Below are positions 8,785 to 18,143 of a stretch of DNA of 64,000 nt, in pieces. Source of the stretch: Marinobacterium sedimentorum (GTDB lineage Bacteria > Pseudomonadota > Gammaproteobacteria > Pseudomonadales > Balneatricaceae); contig NZ_JALDYX010000003.1 in assembly GCF_024267675.1 (NCBI RefSeq), positions 186,001-250,000 of the forward strand, in the 5' to 3' direction. A model generated the notes under the pieces. The model was not told the origin of the DNA. It was given only the letters and a program-made list of their open reading frames with translations, and ran no database searches. The translations under genes and the position numbers were made by a program. Position 1 is the stretch's first letter. Each line of letters opens with the position of its first letter.

Positions 8785-9345
8785 GCCAGGCCTGGCTGTG
8801 TGCGGCGACACAGCGGCCTCCGGCAAAGGGATCATGCGACTCAGGCCCCGCTCGCGGGCCGACTCCAGAATCAACTCATCCGCCTGCAGATAAACGCGCT
8901 CAGCCCCGCGCAGAACGCGCAATAGCGCCTCTTCCTGGTACATGATGGCGGAGAAACAGAGTTTGCGGGTCGTGGCCAGACGTTCGATACGCAAGCCCCC
9001 GCGATTCAACTCATAGGTTCCAGTGAACTGGTTGCAGCCGGCAGAACCGAATACATGCCCCTGATCATCAAACTGGATGGTGGAATTGAGCGATGCGGGG
9101 ACCGGCTGGTCAGCCACCCGCGTTATCTGCCAGCGGGTGCCGGCAAGGCTGGGTAATTCAAGCGTCATGTTCGTGGACGCATCACGAACCTGAGGCGCGC
9201 TCTGCTCAACACTCAAACCACTGTGCGCCTCTTGCTGCACGGATCCTGCGTCCTGATACAGCAATCCAGAACAGCCCGCCAGCAGCAGCCCGGCTGCGAC
9301 CAGGGCGCATCCGCCAAGACGAGTACTACCAAAGATCCGCTTCAT
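8767..9345 (-). CDS. META-domain lipoprotein (HslJ-like)
   Basis: A 192-residue secreted lipoprotein. MKRIFGSTRL is followed by a hydrophobic stretch and the lipobox LLLAGC with Cys25. After a spacer comes the META/HslJ domain: LAGTRWQITRVADQPVP, then IQFDDQGHVFGSAGCNQFTGTYEL and LATTRKLC, which are the family's core motifs. META domains are found in heat-inducible HslJ and related envelope proteins; the function is not settled. GGGAC precedes the ATG at 9345. The longer frame to 9570 has no support. It converges on the LysR gene. Confidence 0.87.
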   Translation of the reverse strand: MKRIFGSTRLGGCALVAAGLLLAGCSGLLYQDAGSVQQEAHSGLSVEQSAPQVRDASTNMTLELPSLAGTRWQITRVADQPVPASLNSTIQFDDQGHVFGSAGCNQFTGTYELNRGGLRIERLATTRKLCFSAIMYQEEALLRVLRGAERVYLQADELILESARERGLSRMIPLPEAAVSPHTARPGSGMDA

Positions 9346-9502
9346 CCTGAAAGTCCCTTTAATTTCACTGCTTACGCAGAATAGCAGGCGCACTCGAATG
9401 GTGCGTCCAACGGTGGCATCCCTGCCGTGTTGCATGCGTCTTACACAGCTCACGCGCCAAGGCACAAGACCCGGCGGGTGAAGCGCTTTCGATTTAGATC
9501 GT

Positions 9503-10696
9503 TCAGATATCGATAACGTCGAAGGGAACCTGCGGATCCACATCGGCGGCGTAATCCACACCCTCCACACCGAAACCGAACAGCTTGAGGAACTCGGCCT
9601 TGTAGGCGGCGTAGTCGGTCAGATCGAACAGGTTCTCGGTGGTCACCTGAGGCCAAAGGGCACGGCATTCGCTCTGAATATCATCGCGCAGTTCCCAGTC
9701 ATCAAGCCGGAAACGGTTGCCATCATCCATTTTGGCGCTGCTACCGCACAGGCCCGTGGAGAAGAGGCGGTACACCTGCTCCATGCAGCCTTCGTGGACG
9801 CCATGTTCCTTCATGATACGGAACACCATGGACAGGTACAGCGGCATGACCGGAATGGCAGAGCTGGCCTGGGTCACAACGGATTTCAGCACCGCCACAT
9901 TGGCCTGACCGCCCTTGGCCGTCAGCAAACCGTTGAGTGCCGTTGCCGCACGATCCAGATCCTGCTTGGCCTTGCCCAGAGCGCCATCCCAGTAGATCGG
10001 CCAGGTGATATCGGTACCAATATAGCTGTACGCCACGGACTTGCAGCCCTCTGCCAGCACGCCGGCATCATTCAGGGCGTGCAGCCAGAGCTCCCAGTCC
10101 TCCCCCCCCATGACAGTAACCGTATTGGCCACTTCTTCATCGGTCGCAGGCTCCACTTCAGCCTCGATAATGCAGTCACGGTTGGTATCGATGGCGGTTG
10201 CACGGTAGGTTTCACCGATGGGCTTGAGCACCGAGCGTACCACTTCACCGGAATCCGGCATTTTGCGCACCGGAGATGCCAGGGAGTAGACCACCAGATC
10301 AATCTGCCCCAGGTCCTGCTGAATCAGCTCAATCACCTTCTGCTTGGCGTCATGGGAGAAGGCATCACCATTCAGGCTCTTGGCATAAAGACCGGCGGCA
10401 TGCGCCTCCTGCTCGAATGCGGCGGAGTTGTACCAGCCGGCAGTGCCGGTCTTGCGCTCGGTGGCAGGCTTTTCAAAAAACACGCCAATGGTGGCGGCGC
10501 CCGACCCAAAAGCTGCTGCGATACGGGATGACAGGCCATAACCGCTGGACGCACCTATCACCAGCACGCGCTTGGGACCATTTTCGACGGTGCCCTGCTG
10601 GCGGGTATATTCGATCTGCTGGCGCACGTTCTGGGCACATCCCGTGGGATGGGTGGTAGTACAGATGAAGCCGCGGATTTTCGGTTGGATGATCAT
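9503..10696 (-). CDS. fabV: Trans-2-enoyl-ACP/CoA reductase FabV
   Basis: A 397-residue enzyme that reduces the enoyl-ACP double bond with NAD(P)H, the last step of each fatty acid elongation cycle. It starts [20 protein letters not shown], the standard FabV N-terminus. The Rossmann segment [20 protein letters not shown] and the FabV catalytic pattern Tyr-x8-Lys ([10 protein letters not shown]) are intact, and the C-terminal domain has the usual length. FabV enzymes are insensitive to triclosan in the species studied. The ribosome site is weak (AAAAAAG). A 12-residue upstream extension in frame is rejected because the family begins at MIIQP. Confidence 0.96.
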   Translation of the reverse strand: MIIQPKIRGFICTTTHPTGCAQNVRQQIEYTRQQGTVENGPKRVLVIGASSGYGLSSRIAAAFGSGAATIGVFFEKPATERKTGTAGWYNSAAFEQEAHAAGLYAKSLNGDAFSHDAKQKVIELIQQDLGQIDLVVYSLASPVRKMPDSGEVVRSVLKPIGETYRATAIDTNRDCIIEAEVEPATDEEVANTVTVMGGEDWELWLHALNDAGVLAEGCKSVAYSYIGTDITWPIYWDGALGKAKQDLDRAATALNGLLTAKGGQANVAVLKSVVTQASSAIPVMPLYLSMVFRIMKEHGVHEGCMEQVYRLFSTGLCGSSAKMDDGNRFRLDDWELRDDIQSECRALWPQVTTENLFDLTDYAAYKAEFLKLFGFGVEGVDYAADVDPQVPFDVIDI

Positions 10697-10904
10697 GCTT
10701 TTTTCAGTCTCAGGCCATTCAATTCGATGCACAAAGTGTGCGGCAACGATACCCGAAACTCCCGCCTGATAACAGCCCGCTGCCTGCCCCGCCCAAACCG
10801 GCCTGCTGATATCGCGTGTTACACCCCACAGAGGTTAATACAATCGAGTTCAGCCTGAGCGCCCTGACCCAGCCGCCACCCACTGACTGCGCCTGCGCAG
10901 CCTG

Positions 10905-11690
10905 TCAGGTGAGCGCGGCCACCAGCGCCTGTTCCGGTGCAAAGCGCAAGCGCACTGTGTCCCCTGGCAACAGCCCCCGGGCCTGATCACGCGACACCAG
11001 CGCACAGGCCTCATCGCCGCCGTTTAGGCGCACCTGCAGCTCGACACTCTGGTCACAGTCTTCAAGCCCGGTGAGCCTGCCTTCAAGCCGGTTCACCTCG
11101 AAATCGGAGAGCGGTGCAGCAGCCGTGATCAATTCGATGGCCGGGGCCTTGAGCAGCAGCAGCACATCCTTGCCCGGAAACAGCGCCAGGCGTTCGCGGC
11201 TGCGCCGAGTAATACTCGCACAGAGTACAGTGCCATCGGCCAGCGCTGTGAAAATGCGCTCATCGGAGCCGGCCGACTCGATACGCTCGACAACACCAAA
11301 AAACTGGTTGCGGGCGCTGGTTTGCAGCGACAACCGGGCCATGACTCCCAGCAGGCTGTGCAGCGGTATGCTGTCGTCTTCCAGCGCCACCAGCGCCTGA
11401 GCCTGCACCTGTTCCAGCAACTCGTACAACTGGACAAAACGGGCGCCACGGCGGGTAAGTACGGCCCCGCCGCCGCCCCGCCCGCCCACGGCGGATTCGA
11501 CCAGCACCTCGGGACTGCGCTGATTCATCTCGCTGACCGCATCCCAGGCGGCCTTGTAGCTCAGCCCCGCCAATTTCGCGCCCTGACTGATGGACCCGGT
11601 AACCCCTATCTGGCGCAACAGGGCGATACGTTTGGGATTTGCCAGCAGCTTGCTGTCCTGCAGCAGCGTCAGTACGACCTCAAGTTCCAT
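10905..11690 (-). CDS. modE: Molybdate-responsive regulator ModE
   Basis: A 261-residue cytosolic dimeric repressor. The N-terminal winged helix (GSISQGAKLAGLSYKAAWDA, then VGGRGGGGAVLTRRG at about 75-90) is typical of ModE, followed by two C-terminal Mop/TOBE domains (about 120-185 and 190-260, for example ARNQFFGVVERIE) that bind molybdate. In the molybdate-bound form ModE represses the transporter operon. I start at MELEVVLTLL, which matches E. coli ModE; GGAGG lies close upstream, and an in-frame GTG at 11708 is less likely. It is divergent from modABC with a matching operator at 11818-11841. Confidence 0.95.
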   Translation of the reverse strand: MELEVVLTLLQDSKLLANPKRIALLRQIGVTGSISQGAKLAGLSYKAAWDAVSEMNQRSPEVLVESAVGGRGGGGAVLTRRGARFVQLYELLEQVQAQALVALEDDSIPLHSLLGVMARLSLQTSARNQFFGVVERIESAGSDERIFTALADGTVLCASITRRSRERLALFPGKDVLLLLKAPAIELITAAAPLSDFEVNRLEGRLTGLEDCDQSVELQVRLNGGDEACALVSRDQARGLLPGDTVRLRFAPEQALVAALT

Positions 11691-11817
11691 AAGCCTCCAC
11701 TTCAGCACACACCTGACTGGTCGCCCATTGTGCCCGTCGCAGCCAAAACCTCAAGCCGCCCCATAGCGGCAAAGGCAAGACAACAAAGACAAACCACAGA
11801 ACGACGAACTTGCACAG

Positions 11818-11841
11818 CGCTATATACCTTGATATATATCG
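11818..11841. promoter_or_regulatory. ModE operator
   Basis: CGCTATATA-CCTTGA-TATATATCG. The two half-sites are inverted repeats with a 6-base spacer and match the known ModE consensus CGnTATATA-N6-TATATAnCG. It lies 60 bases before modA and 128 bases before modE, so it most likely mediates molybdate repression of modABC. Confidence 0.88.
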
Positions 11842-11901
11842 ATACCCCAACCCAGCACCTGCCACCAGGATCTCAAACCCTTTTCCGCCGGACAGCCCAC
11901 C

Positions 11902-12666
11902 ATGCGCCTGAAAACCATCGCTGTATTGCTCAGCCTGCTGCTGAGCCTGGCATCCGGCCCTGCCCGCAGCGCAGAGACCCTCAGCATCTATGCAGCCGCT
12001 TCGCTGACCAATGCATTGAACGACGTTATTGCCGCCTTCGGTGAGACCCACTCGACCAGGATCATCGCCAACTATGCGTCTTCCTCAACACTGGCCCGTC
12101 AGATCGCCCGGGGCGCACCGGCGGATCTTTATATCTCGGCCAACCTGCAATGGATGGATTATCTGAGCGAAGCAGGCGTACTGGCCGGTGACAGTCGTCG
12201 CACTCTGCTGGGAAACCGGCTGGTACTGATCAGCCCCCGCGACAGCACCCTGACGCCCATTGAACTGAATCCGGACTGGGATCTGGCCGGCGCACTGGGC
12301 GACAGCCGTCTGGCCGTGGGCGACCCCGATCATGTACCGGCCGGACGTTATGCAAAGGAAGCACTGCAGTGGCTCAGACTCTGGCCGGTCGCAGAACCAC
12401 GCCTGGCCCGGGCCAACAATGTACGCGGCGCCCTGGTACTGGTCGAGCGCGGCGAAGCGCCGCTGGGCATCGTATATGGCAGCGATGCCAGCAGCGCCAG
12501 GGTGCGGGTTCTGGCCGAGTTTCCGGCCCGCAGTCACAGCCCTATCGACTACCCAGTCGCCATAGTACGCAGCGCCGACGGGCCCGCCGCCCGTGAATTG
12601 CTGGCATTTTTAAGCGCGCCCCGGGCCGCCGATATTTTTCGCCGCTACGGCTTTGAGGTTCGCTAG
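11902..12666 (+). CDS. modA: Molybdate ABC transporter substrate-binding protein
   Basis: A 254-residue periplasmic protein. A Sec signal peptide (MRLKTIAVLLSLLLSLASG, cleavage near AR-SA-E) precedes TLSIYAAASLTNALNDV, the ModA N-terminal motif containing anion-binding serines. Further family features are NYASSSTLARQI (ligand serine), GAPADLYISAN and GDPDHVPAGRYAKEAL. It captures molybdate or tungstate and delivers it to ModB. It is the first gene of modABC, and its stop is immediately followed by the modB start. Confidence 0.95.
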   Translation: MRLKTIAVLLSLLLSLASGPARSAETLSIYAAASLTNALNDVIAAFGETHSTRIIANYASSSTLARQIARGAPADLYISANLQWMDYLSEAGVLAGDSRRTLLGNRLVLISPRDSTLTPIELNPDWDLAGALGDSRLAVGDPDHVPAGRYAKEALQWLRLWPVAEPRLARANNVRGALVLVERGEAPLGIVYGSDASSARVRVLAEFPARSHSPIDYPVAIVRSADGPAARELLAFLSAPRAADIFRRYGFEVR

Positions 12667-13359
12667 ATGCTCAGCGAATACGAATGGCAGGCCCTGATGC
12701 TGAGCCTGAAAATATCCAGCGTCGCGGTGCTCTGGAGCCTGCCGCCCGGCATTCTGCTGGCCTGGCTGCTGGCCCGCGGGCGCTTTCCCGGCAAGGCCCT
12801 GCTCGATAGCCTGGTTCACCTGCCGCTGGTGCTGCCGCCGGTCGTGATCGGCTACCTGCTGCTGATCGGCATGGGCCGCCAGGGCCCCATCGGCGGCTGG
12901 CTGTACCAGAGCTTTGGCCTGAGTTTCAGTTTCAGCTGGCGCGGCGCGGCCCTGGCTGCCGCCGTGGTGGCCTTCCCATTGCTGGTACGCGCCATCCGGC
13001 TGTCACTCGAGGCGGTCGACCGCCGCCTCGAAGACGCCGCCCACACCCTGGGCGCCGGACGGCTGCGTGTCTTTGCCACCATCACCCTGCCCCTGACACT
13101 GCCCGGCATTCTGGCCGGCACCGTGCTGGCCTTCGCCCGCTGCCTGGGCGAATTTGGCGCGACTATCACCTTCGTTTCCAACATCCCCGGAGAAACCCGC
13201 ACCCTGCCCCTGGCCATGTTCAGCTTTATCGAGACTCCCGGCGCCGAAGCCGAAGCCGCCCGTCTGTGCGTAATCGCCATCGTGGTTTCGCTGGCGGCAC
13301 TGCTGTTCTCCGAATGGCTGGCACGCCTTGCCCGCCGTCGGCTGGAGGGCGCATGCTGA
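12667..13359 (+). CDS. modB: Molybdate ABC transporter permease
   Basis: A 230-residue inner-membrane permease with about 5-6 transmembrane helices. The ABC-contacting EAA loop reads EDAAHTLGAGRLRVFATITLP (split over the helix turn), and LGEFGATITFVSNIPGETRT is the characteristic ModB segment. Its start abuts the modA stop and its last 7 bases overlap the modC start, so translation is probably coupled. Confidence 0.95.
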   Translation: MLSEYEWQALMLSLKISSVAVLWSLPPGILLAWLLARGRFPGKALLDSLVHLPLVLPPVVIGYLLLIGMGRQGPIGGWLYQSFGLSFSFSWRGAALAAAVVAFPLLVRAIRLSLEAVDRRLEDAAHTLGAGRLRVFATITLPLTLPGILAGTVLAFARCLGEFGATITFVSNIPGETRTLPLAMFSFIETPGAEAEAARLCVIAIVVSLAALLFSEWLARLARRRLEGAC

Positions 13360-14474
13360 GTGTCTGTATCGACAAGCGCCAGGGTGATCTCGACCTGCAG
13401 CTGGATATCCAGCTGCCGCTGCAGGGTATCAGTGCCATCTTTGGTCGCTCGGGGGCAGGCAAGACCTCGCTGATCAACATGCTCAGCGGCCTTGTCCGCC
13501 CGGATCGGGGCCGCATCGCTCTGGGCGACGAGGTTCTGTTCGACAGCAGCCGCAATATTCACCTGCGCCCGGAGCAGCGCAGAATCGGCTACGTATTTCA
13601 GGATGCCCGCCTCTTTCCGCATTACAGCGTCGAGGGCAACCTGCGCTACGGATCTCGCAAGCCCGACCCGAAACAGTTTGCCGATGTGATCGAGCTGCTG
13701 GGCATAGGCCCGCTGCTGCAGCGAGCGCCCGCGACCCTGTCCGGCGGGGAACGCCAGCGCGTCGCCATCGGCCGGGCTCTGCTCAGTGAACCACGTCTGC
13801 TGCTGATGGACGAGCCGCTGGCCTCCCTCGATCTGCCGCGCAAGCGCGAACTGATGCCCTACCTCGAGCGCCTGGCGGCCGAAGTCCGACTGCCGATCCT
13901 GTATGTCAGCCACAGTCTGGATGAGATACTGCGCCTGGCAGATCACCTGGTATTACTGGACCGGGGACGCGCTCCCTTGCAGGGGCCGCTGGAGGATCTC
14001 TGGGGGTCGGAACAGATGCGCCCCTGGTTTTCAGTGGAAGAGCTGAGTACGGTTCTCCGGGCCCAGGTCGTCGGTCAGGATCTGCGCTGGCAGCTGACAC
14101 ACCTGAGTCTGGGTGACGGACTCGGCCTCTGGGTACGCAAATTCGAGGCACAGAACGGCCAGGGGGTGCGCCTGCGCATTCGCGCCAACGACATTTCCAT
14201 CGTGCGCACCCGCCCCCAACAGAGCAGCATCCGCAACATACTGCCGGCAACCATAGAGGCCTTGCAGCCTGACGATGACGGTCACCTGATGGCCGTGCAG
14301 CTGCGCATCGGTACACAACGGCTCTGGGCGCACATCACGCTCTGGGCCGCCGCCGAGCTTGCGCTCAAACCCGGTGATACGGCTTTCGCCCAGATCAAGG
14401 GCATCAGCCTGAACCCGGGCGACTGGACAACCCAGGACGACCGGACGGCCATCCCGGGCACGCACCCGCGCTAG
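13353..14474 (+). CDS. modC: Molybdate ABC transporter ATP-binding protein
   Basis: A 373-residue ATPase energising ModB. It shows Walker [10 protein letters not shown] (31-39), signature LSGGERQR (129-136) and Walker B LLLMDEP (149-155), followed by a C-terminal Mop/TOBE regulatory domain (about 290-360) where oxyanion can bind. The chosen ATG follows GGAGGGC and overlaps modB; a longer frame from 13266 lies inside modB and is rejected. Its 3' end overlaps gor's by 4 bases, in convergent orientation. Confidence 0.95.
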   Translation: MLSVCIDKRQGDLDLQLDIQLPLQGISAIFGRSGAGKTSLINMLSGLVRPDRGRIALGDEVLFDSSRNIHLRPEQRRIGYVFQDARLFPHYSVEGNLRYGSRKPDPKQFADVIELLGIGPLLQRAPATLSGGERQRVAIGRALLSEPRLLLMDEPLASLDLPRKRELMPYLERLAAEVRLPILYVSHSLDEILRLADHLVLLDRGRAPLQGPLEDLWGSEQMRPWFSVEELSTVLRAQVVGQDLRWQLTHLSLGDGLGLWVRKFEAQNGQGVRLRIRANDISIVRTRPQQSSIRNILPATIEALQPDDDGHLMAVQLRIGTQRLWAHITLWAAAELALKPGDTAFAQIKGISLNPGDWTTQDDRTAIPGTHPR

Positions 14475-15826
14475 CGAGTCTTCTGCCGCATGGTGACAAA
14501 CTCTTCCGCCGCCGTCGGGTGAATACCGATGGTGGAGTCGAATACTGCCTTGGTGGCGCCGGCCTTCATGGCCACCGCAATACCCTGGATGATTTCACCG
14601 GCATCGCCGCCCACCATATGCACGCCGACGACCCGATCAGTGGCGGCATCCACGATCATCTTCATCAGGGTGCGCTCGTCGCTGCCGCTCAGCGTGTGCT
14701 TGAGGGCACGAAAGCTGGAGCTGTAGACGTCTATAGCGCCATAACGCTCGCGGGCCTGCTCTTCGCTCAGCCCCACAGTGCCGATATTGGGCTGACAGAA
14801 CACGGCCGTGGGAATAAGGTCGTAATCGAGCTTTTCCGCCTTGCCATCGTAAAGGTTGCGCACCAGTGCCATGCCTTCGGCCAGTGCCACCGGCGTCAGC
14901 TGGACGCGATCCGTCACATCACCCAGTGCATAAACCGACGGCTCAGCGGTCTGGAACTGGTCATCGACGATAATGGCGCCGTTGTCGCGCTGGCGTACCG
15001 CCACCGTTTCCAACCCCAGGTTGGTCACGTTCGGCACCCGACCCGTGGCATAGAGCACGCAGTCAGCTTGCAGTATGTCACCGTCTTTCAGCTCAACCCG
15101 CAGACTGCCATCCGCCGCCTTCTCGATGCGTTTCACATCGGTATTGAACCGCAGATCGACGTCTTTCTTGCGCATTTCCTCGGCCACAAACTCCCGCACT
15201 TCCTGATCGAAGCCGCGCAGGAACAGCTCGCCACGATAGATCTGGTGGGTTTTGGCGCCCAGGCCTGCGAAGATGCCGGCAAATTCCACCGCGATATAGC
15301 CACCGCCCACGACAAGGACACGCTCGGGGAAAACGTCCAGGTCGAAGACTTCATTGGAGGTCGTAATGTGCTCGCGACCGTCGATATCGGGCACGAAAGG
15401 CCAGCCGCCGGTCGCGACCAGAATGCGCTCAACGCTGTAGTGATCATCCCCCACCGCCACTGTGTGGGCATCTACAATGCGTGCCCGCCCCTCGATCAGG
15501 GTGCAGCCGGAATTGACCAGCAGATTGCGGTAAATACCGTTGAGACGTTCGATTTCCTGGCGCTTGTTGTCGCGCAGCGTTTCCCAGTGAAAGCGGGGCT
15601 TCTCTGTCTGCCAGCCAAACCCCTGCGCCTCAGAAAAATCGTCGCCGTAGTGGGAGGCATAGACATAGAGTTTTTTCGGTACACAGCCGACGTTCACGCA
15701 GGTGCCACCCAGATAACGGTCTTCGGCGATGCCGACCCGCACTCCCATGGCAGCCGCCATGCGACCCGCTCGTACACCGCCGGACCCGGCTCCAATTACA
15801 AACAGATCAAAATCATATTCCGCCAC
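14471..15826 (-). CDS. gor: Glutathione-disulfide reductase
   Basis: A 451-residue flavoenzyme that regenerates glutathione with NADPH. It shows the FAD-binding motif [11 protein letters not shown] near the N-terminus, the redox-active [13 protein letters not shown] with Cys43 and Cys48, a second Rossmann motif [16 protein letters not shown] for NADPH, and the C-terminal dimer-interface [11 protein letters not shown] with the active His-Glu pair. I prefer the GTG at 15826, giving [12 protein letters not shown] as in relatives, because GGAGG sits 6 bases upstream. The ATG at 15838 would add four residues and include that ribosome site. Confidence 0.95.
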   Translation of the reverse strand: MAEYDFDLFVIGAGSGGVRAGRMAAAMGVRVGIAEDRYLGGTCVNVGCVPKKLYVYASHYGDDFSEAQGFGWQTEKPRFHWETLRDNKRQEIERLNGIYRNLLVNSGCTLIEGRARIVDAHTVAVGDDHYSVERILVATGGWPFVPDIDGREHITTSNEVFDLDVFPERVLVVGGGYIAVEFAGIFAGLGAKTHQIYRGELFLRGFDQEVREFVAEEMRKKDVDLRFNTDVKRIEKAADGSLRVELKDGDILQADCVLYATGRVPNVTNLGLETVAVRQRDNGAIIVDDQFQTAEPSVYALGDVTDRVQLTPVALAEGMALVRNLYDGKAEKLDYDLIPTAVFCQPNIGTVGLSEEQARERYGAIDVYSSSFRALKHTLSGSDERTLMKMIVDAATDRVVGVHMVGGDAGEIIQGIAVAMKAGATKAVFDSTIGIHPTAAEEFVTMRQKTR

Positions 15827-16004
15827 TCTGGCCTCCATCTAGCTGCTCGGCATCTGTGGCGACCTACTCTATAGATTTCGCCTGACAGAGGCCAATAGGC
15901 TGCGGCTAAAGCGGAAATAGCGCCTGGCTATATTCCCAGGGATGAGCCCGCCAAACGGCCATGCTACACTGCTTCGCCGCCCGCCATCAGGAGTACCGCC
16001 AGGC

Positions 16005-16820
16005 ATGAAGCTGGTCTCATTCAATACCAACGGAATACGCGCCCGCCTGCACCAGCTGGCCGCGCTCATAGAATCACACCAGCCGGATGTCATTGGCATT
16101 CAGGAAACCAAGGTTTCTGACCCCGAATTTCCTATCGACGCCATCGAAGCCCTGGGTTACCACGTGGAATTTCACGGCCAGAAAGGCCACTACGGCGTCT
16201 GCCTGATCTCGCGCCAGCCACCGCTCAGTGTGCAAAAGGGCTTCCTGACCGACGATGAAGATGCGCAAAAACGGCTGATCATCGGCCGCTACGCCAGCAG
16301 CAATGGCACAGTGGTGACCGTAATTAACGGTTATTTCCCGCAGGGCGAGAACATTGCCCACGCCACCAAGTTCCCCGCCAAGCGCAAGTATTACGCAGAC
16401 CTGCAGGCGCACCTGGAACAGCACTGCGATCCGGCCGAGCCGCTGGTGGTGATGGGGGATCTGAACATATCGCCGCAAGACATTGATATCGGCATTGGCG
16501 AGGACAACCGCAAGCGCTGGCTGCGCGATGGCAAAAGCAGCTTTCAACCCGTCGAGCGCGAATGGTTGCAACGCCTGAAAGACTGGGGCCTGCAGGATAC
16601 CTACCGACTGCATAAGCCCAATGACAACGCACACTTCAGCTGGTTTGACTACCGCAGCCGTGGCTTTGAACGCGAGCCCAGACGCGGCCTGCGCATCGAT
16701 GCCATCCTGGCGACAGCGCCGCTGGCAAGCCTGTGTACAGACGCGGATATCGACTATGCAATTCGCGCCATGGAAAAGCCGTCCGACCATGCACCTGTAT
16801 GGGCCACCTTCGATCTCTGA
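16005..16820 (+). CDS. xthA: Exodeoxyribonuclease III (AP endonuclease)
   Basis: A 271-residue endonuclease/exonuclease/phosphatase-fold DNA repair enzyme. It shows [25 protein letters not shown] with the metal-binding Glu, [16 protein letters not shown] with the active Asp-Asn, RGLRIDAIL and the C-terminal SDHAPVWA with catalytic His. It cuts at abasic sites and removes 3' blocks in base excision repair. The start is the ATG that matches the family; AGGAG lies about 12 bases upstream. It is divergent from gor, with 178 bases between the starts. Confidence 0.95.
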   Translation: MKLVSFNTNGIRARLHQLAALIESHQPDVIGIQETKVSDPEFPIDAIEALGYHVEFHGQKGHYGVCLISRQPPLSVQKGFLTDDEDAQKRLIIGRYASSNGTVVTVINGYFPQGENIAHATKFPAKRKYYADLQAHLEQHCDPAEPLVVMGDLNISPQDIDIGIGEDNRKRWLRDGKSSFQPVEREWLQRLKDWGLQDTYRLHKPNDNAHFSWFDYRSRGFEREPRRGLRIDAILATAPLASLCTDADIDYAIRAMEKPSDHAPVWATFDL

Positions 16821-16828
16821 AGGCCTGA

Positions 16829-16870
16829 CTAAAAAACAAAAGCAGAAGGCCCGCGAATTCGCGGGCCGTC
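16829..16870 (-). terminator. Rho-independent terminator for the universal stress gene
   Basis: A 10 bp perfect palindromic stem GGCCCGCGAA/TTCGCGGGCC (16848-16867) is flanked by a partial AGA/TCT extension. On the minus strand it is followed by a T-rich tail (TTTTGTTTTTTAG), so it should stop transcription from the gene at 16972. It may also slow transcripts of xthA, whose stop is 28 bases before the stem. Confidence 0.75.
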
Positions 16871-16971
16871 TGCATGCCCTGAGGCTGTCGTCGCGGCGGC
16901 GACATGCTCTGCCGGGATACTCCCTATCGAAGCACACCCAGCAAAGCAATGGGCTATCAAGAGGCTTGTTA

Positions 16972-17907
16972 TCAGGACAAAAGGGGCGCGCCATAACCCG
17001 GCGGCTTGACCGCCAGCACGTCGCAGTCCAGGTGATCGAAAATCCGCTCAATGGTGCTGCCCAAGAGCAACCGATCCAGAAAACCCCTGGCAACCGACCC
17101 CATCACCATCACATCAACTTTGTGCTGCGCGGCAAAGGCGGGCAGGGTGACATGGCTTTCACCCTGTAGCTGATGCACGTTTGCATCTTCTACGTGCATC
17201 TGTTCATGCAGCATTTTTTCCAGTGCCTGACCGTGCTGCTGCACGACTTTTCTTTGCAACGCGGCATAATCCGTTACGACATGCTCATCGAATATCGCCG
17301 CCTGCGGCAGGGCCTGAAAGCTGTGTACCACATGTAAACGGCCGTCGACCAGGCGTGCCAGCATACAGGCCTGATTCAGAATACCGCGGTCCAGTTGCGC
17401 TGGCACATCACACTCATGGAACGGATCGACACAGGCAGCCACCAGGGGTATCCGGCCCCACTGATGTGCCTTGACCAGCAACATCGGCACGGCGCACTGT
17501 CGCAATAGCTGCCAGTCATGGTGCGCCATCCAGTAATGCCCCAGCCGGCTGTGGACACCAATCTGGTGAATCAGCAGGTCGGGGCCGTAGCGCTGTACCT
17601 TTCGAAGAACACCATCGCAATGGTGCCGGTCCCAGGCGACATCCACCTCCACATTCAGCCCCTGGTTCTGCAGTCTCGAGGCTATTGCCAGCAAGCGCTC
17701 TTCCACCTGGCGCAGATAACCATGCTGCGCGTGCAGACCCGCCTCCTGATCGAACAGGTAGCCGTTGCGGACCGAAAGATTGAAACAACAGCAAAACAAC
17801 TCGATAGAGGCGCCCGAGCGCTCCGCCAGCCAGACGGCCTTGGCGATGGCCTGGGCGTTATCGTGCTGCTCTTCGACATTGACCAGAATCTTGCTAATCG
17901 TTTTCAT
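16972..17907 (-). CDS. Tandem universal stress protein (UspE-like)
   Basis: A 311-residue protein made of two UspA domains (about 1-150 and 155-305). The C-terminal copy ends VMVMGSVARGF and LLLGSTIERIFDHLDCDVLA, which carries the G-x2-G...GS(T) ATP-binding pattern. The N-terminal copy has a less complete motif. MKTISKILVNVEEQHDNAQ is the expected start, with GGAGG 4-5 bases upstream. The frame to 17991 is rejected. UspE-type proteins respond to stress and stationary phase. There is no operon partner. Confidence 0.9.
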   Translation of the reverse strand: MKTISKILVNVEEQHDNAQAIAKAVWLAERSGASIELFCCCFNLSVRNGYLFDQEAGLHAQHGYLRQVEERLLAIASRLQNQGLNVEVDVAWDRHHCDGVLRKVQRYGPDLLIHQIGVHSRLGHYWMAHHDWQLLRQCAVPMLLVKAHQWGRIPLVAACVDPFHECDVPAQLDRGILNQACMLARLVDGRLHVVHSFQALPQAAIFDEHVVTDYAALQRKVVQQHGQALEKMLHEQMHVEDANVHQLQGESHVTLPAFAAQHKVDVMVMGSVARGFLDRLLLGSTIERIFDHLDCDVLAVKPPGYGAPLLS

Positions 17908-18143
17908 ATTGCCTCCTGCAACAGCGAGATCTCTGCTCGACCCCGGCAGCCTTTTCTGGCAACTGCTCCTGACAATTTTATATAACACCACAAATGCTGA
18001 TCAACTCACCCGGAGCGATCAGGGACACCGATTCACAGCATCAGTGAGGCCCCGTCACAGCCGCAGGCACGACCTATAGCGCGACAAAGTGCAGTACAGT
18101 CTCCCGGAGCCCGGCAGAGTCTGCTAGGATCAGCTCACACTAT

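Noticed and set aside
14519..15874. 451-residue plus-strand open frame opposite gor
   Set aside because: Shadow of a GC-rich conserved gene; gor has all active-site motifs.
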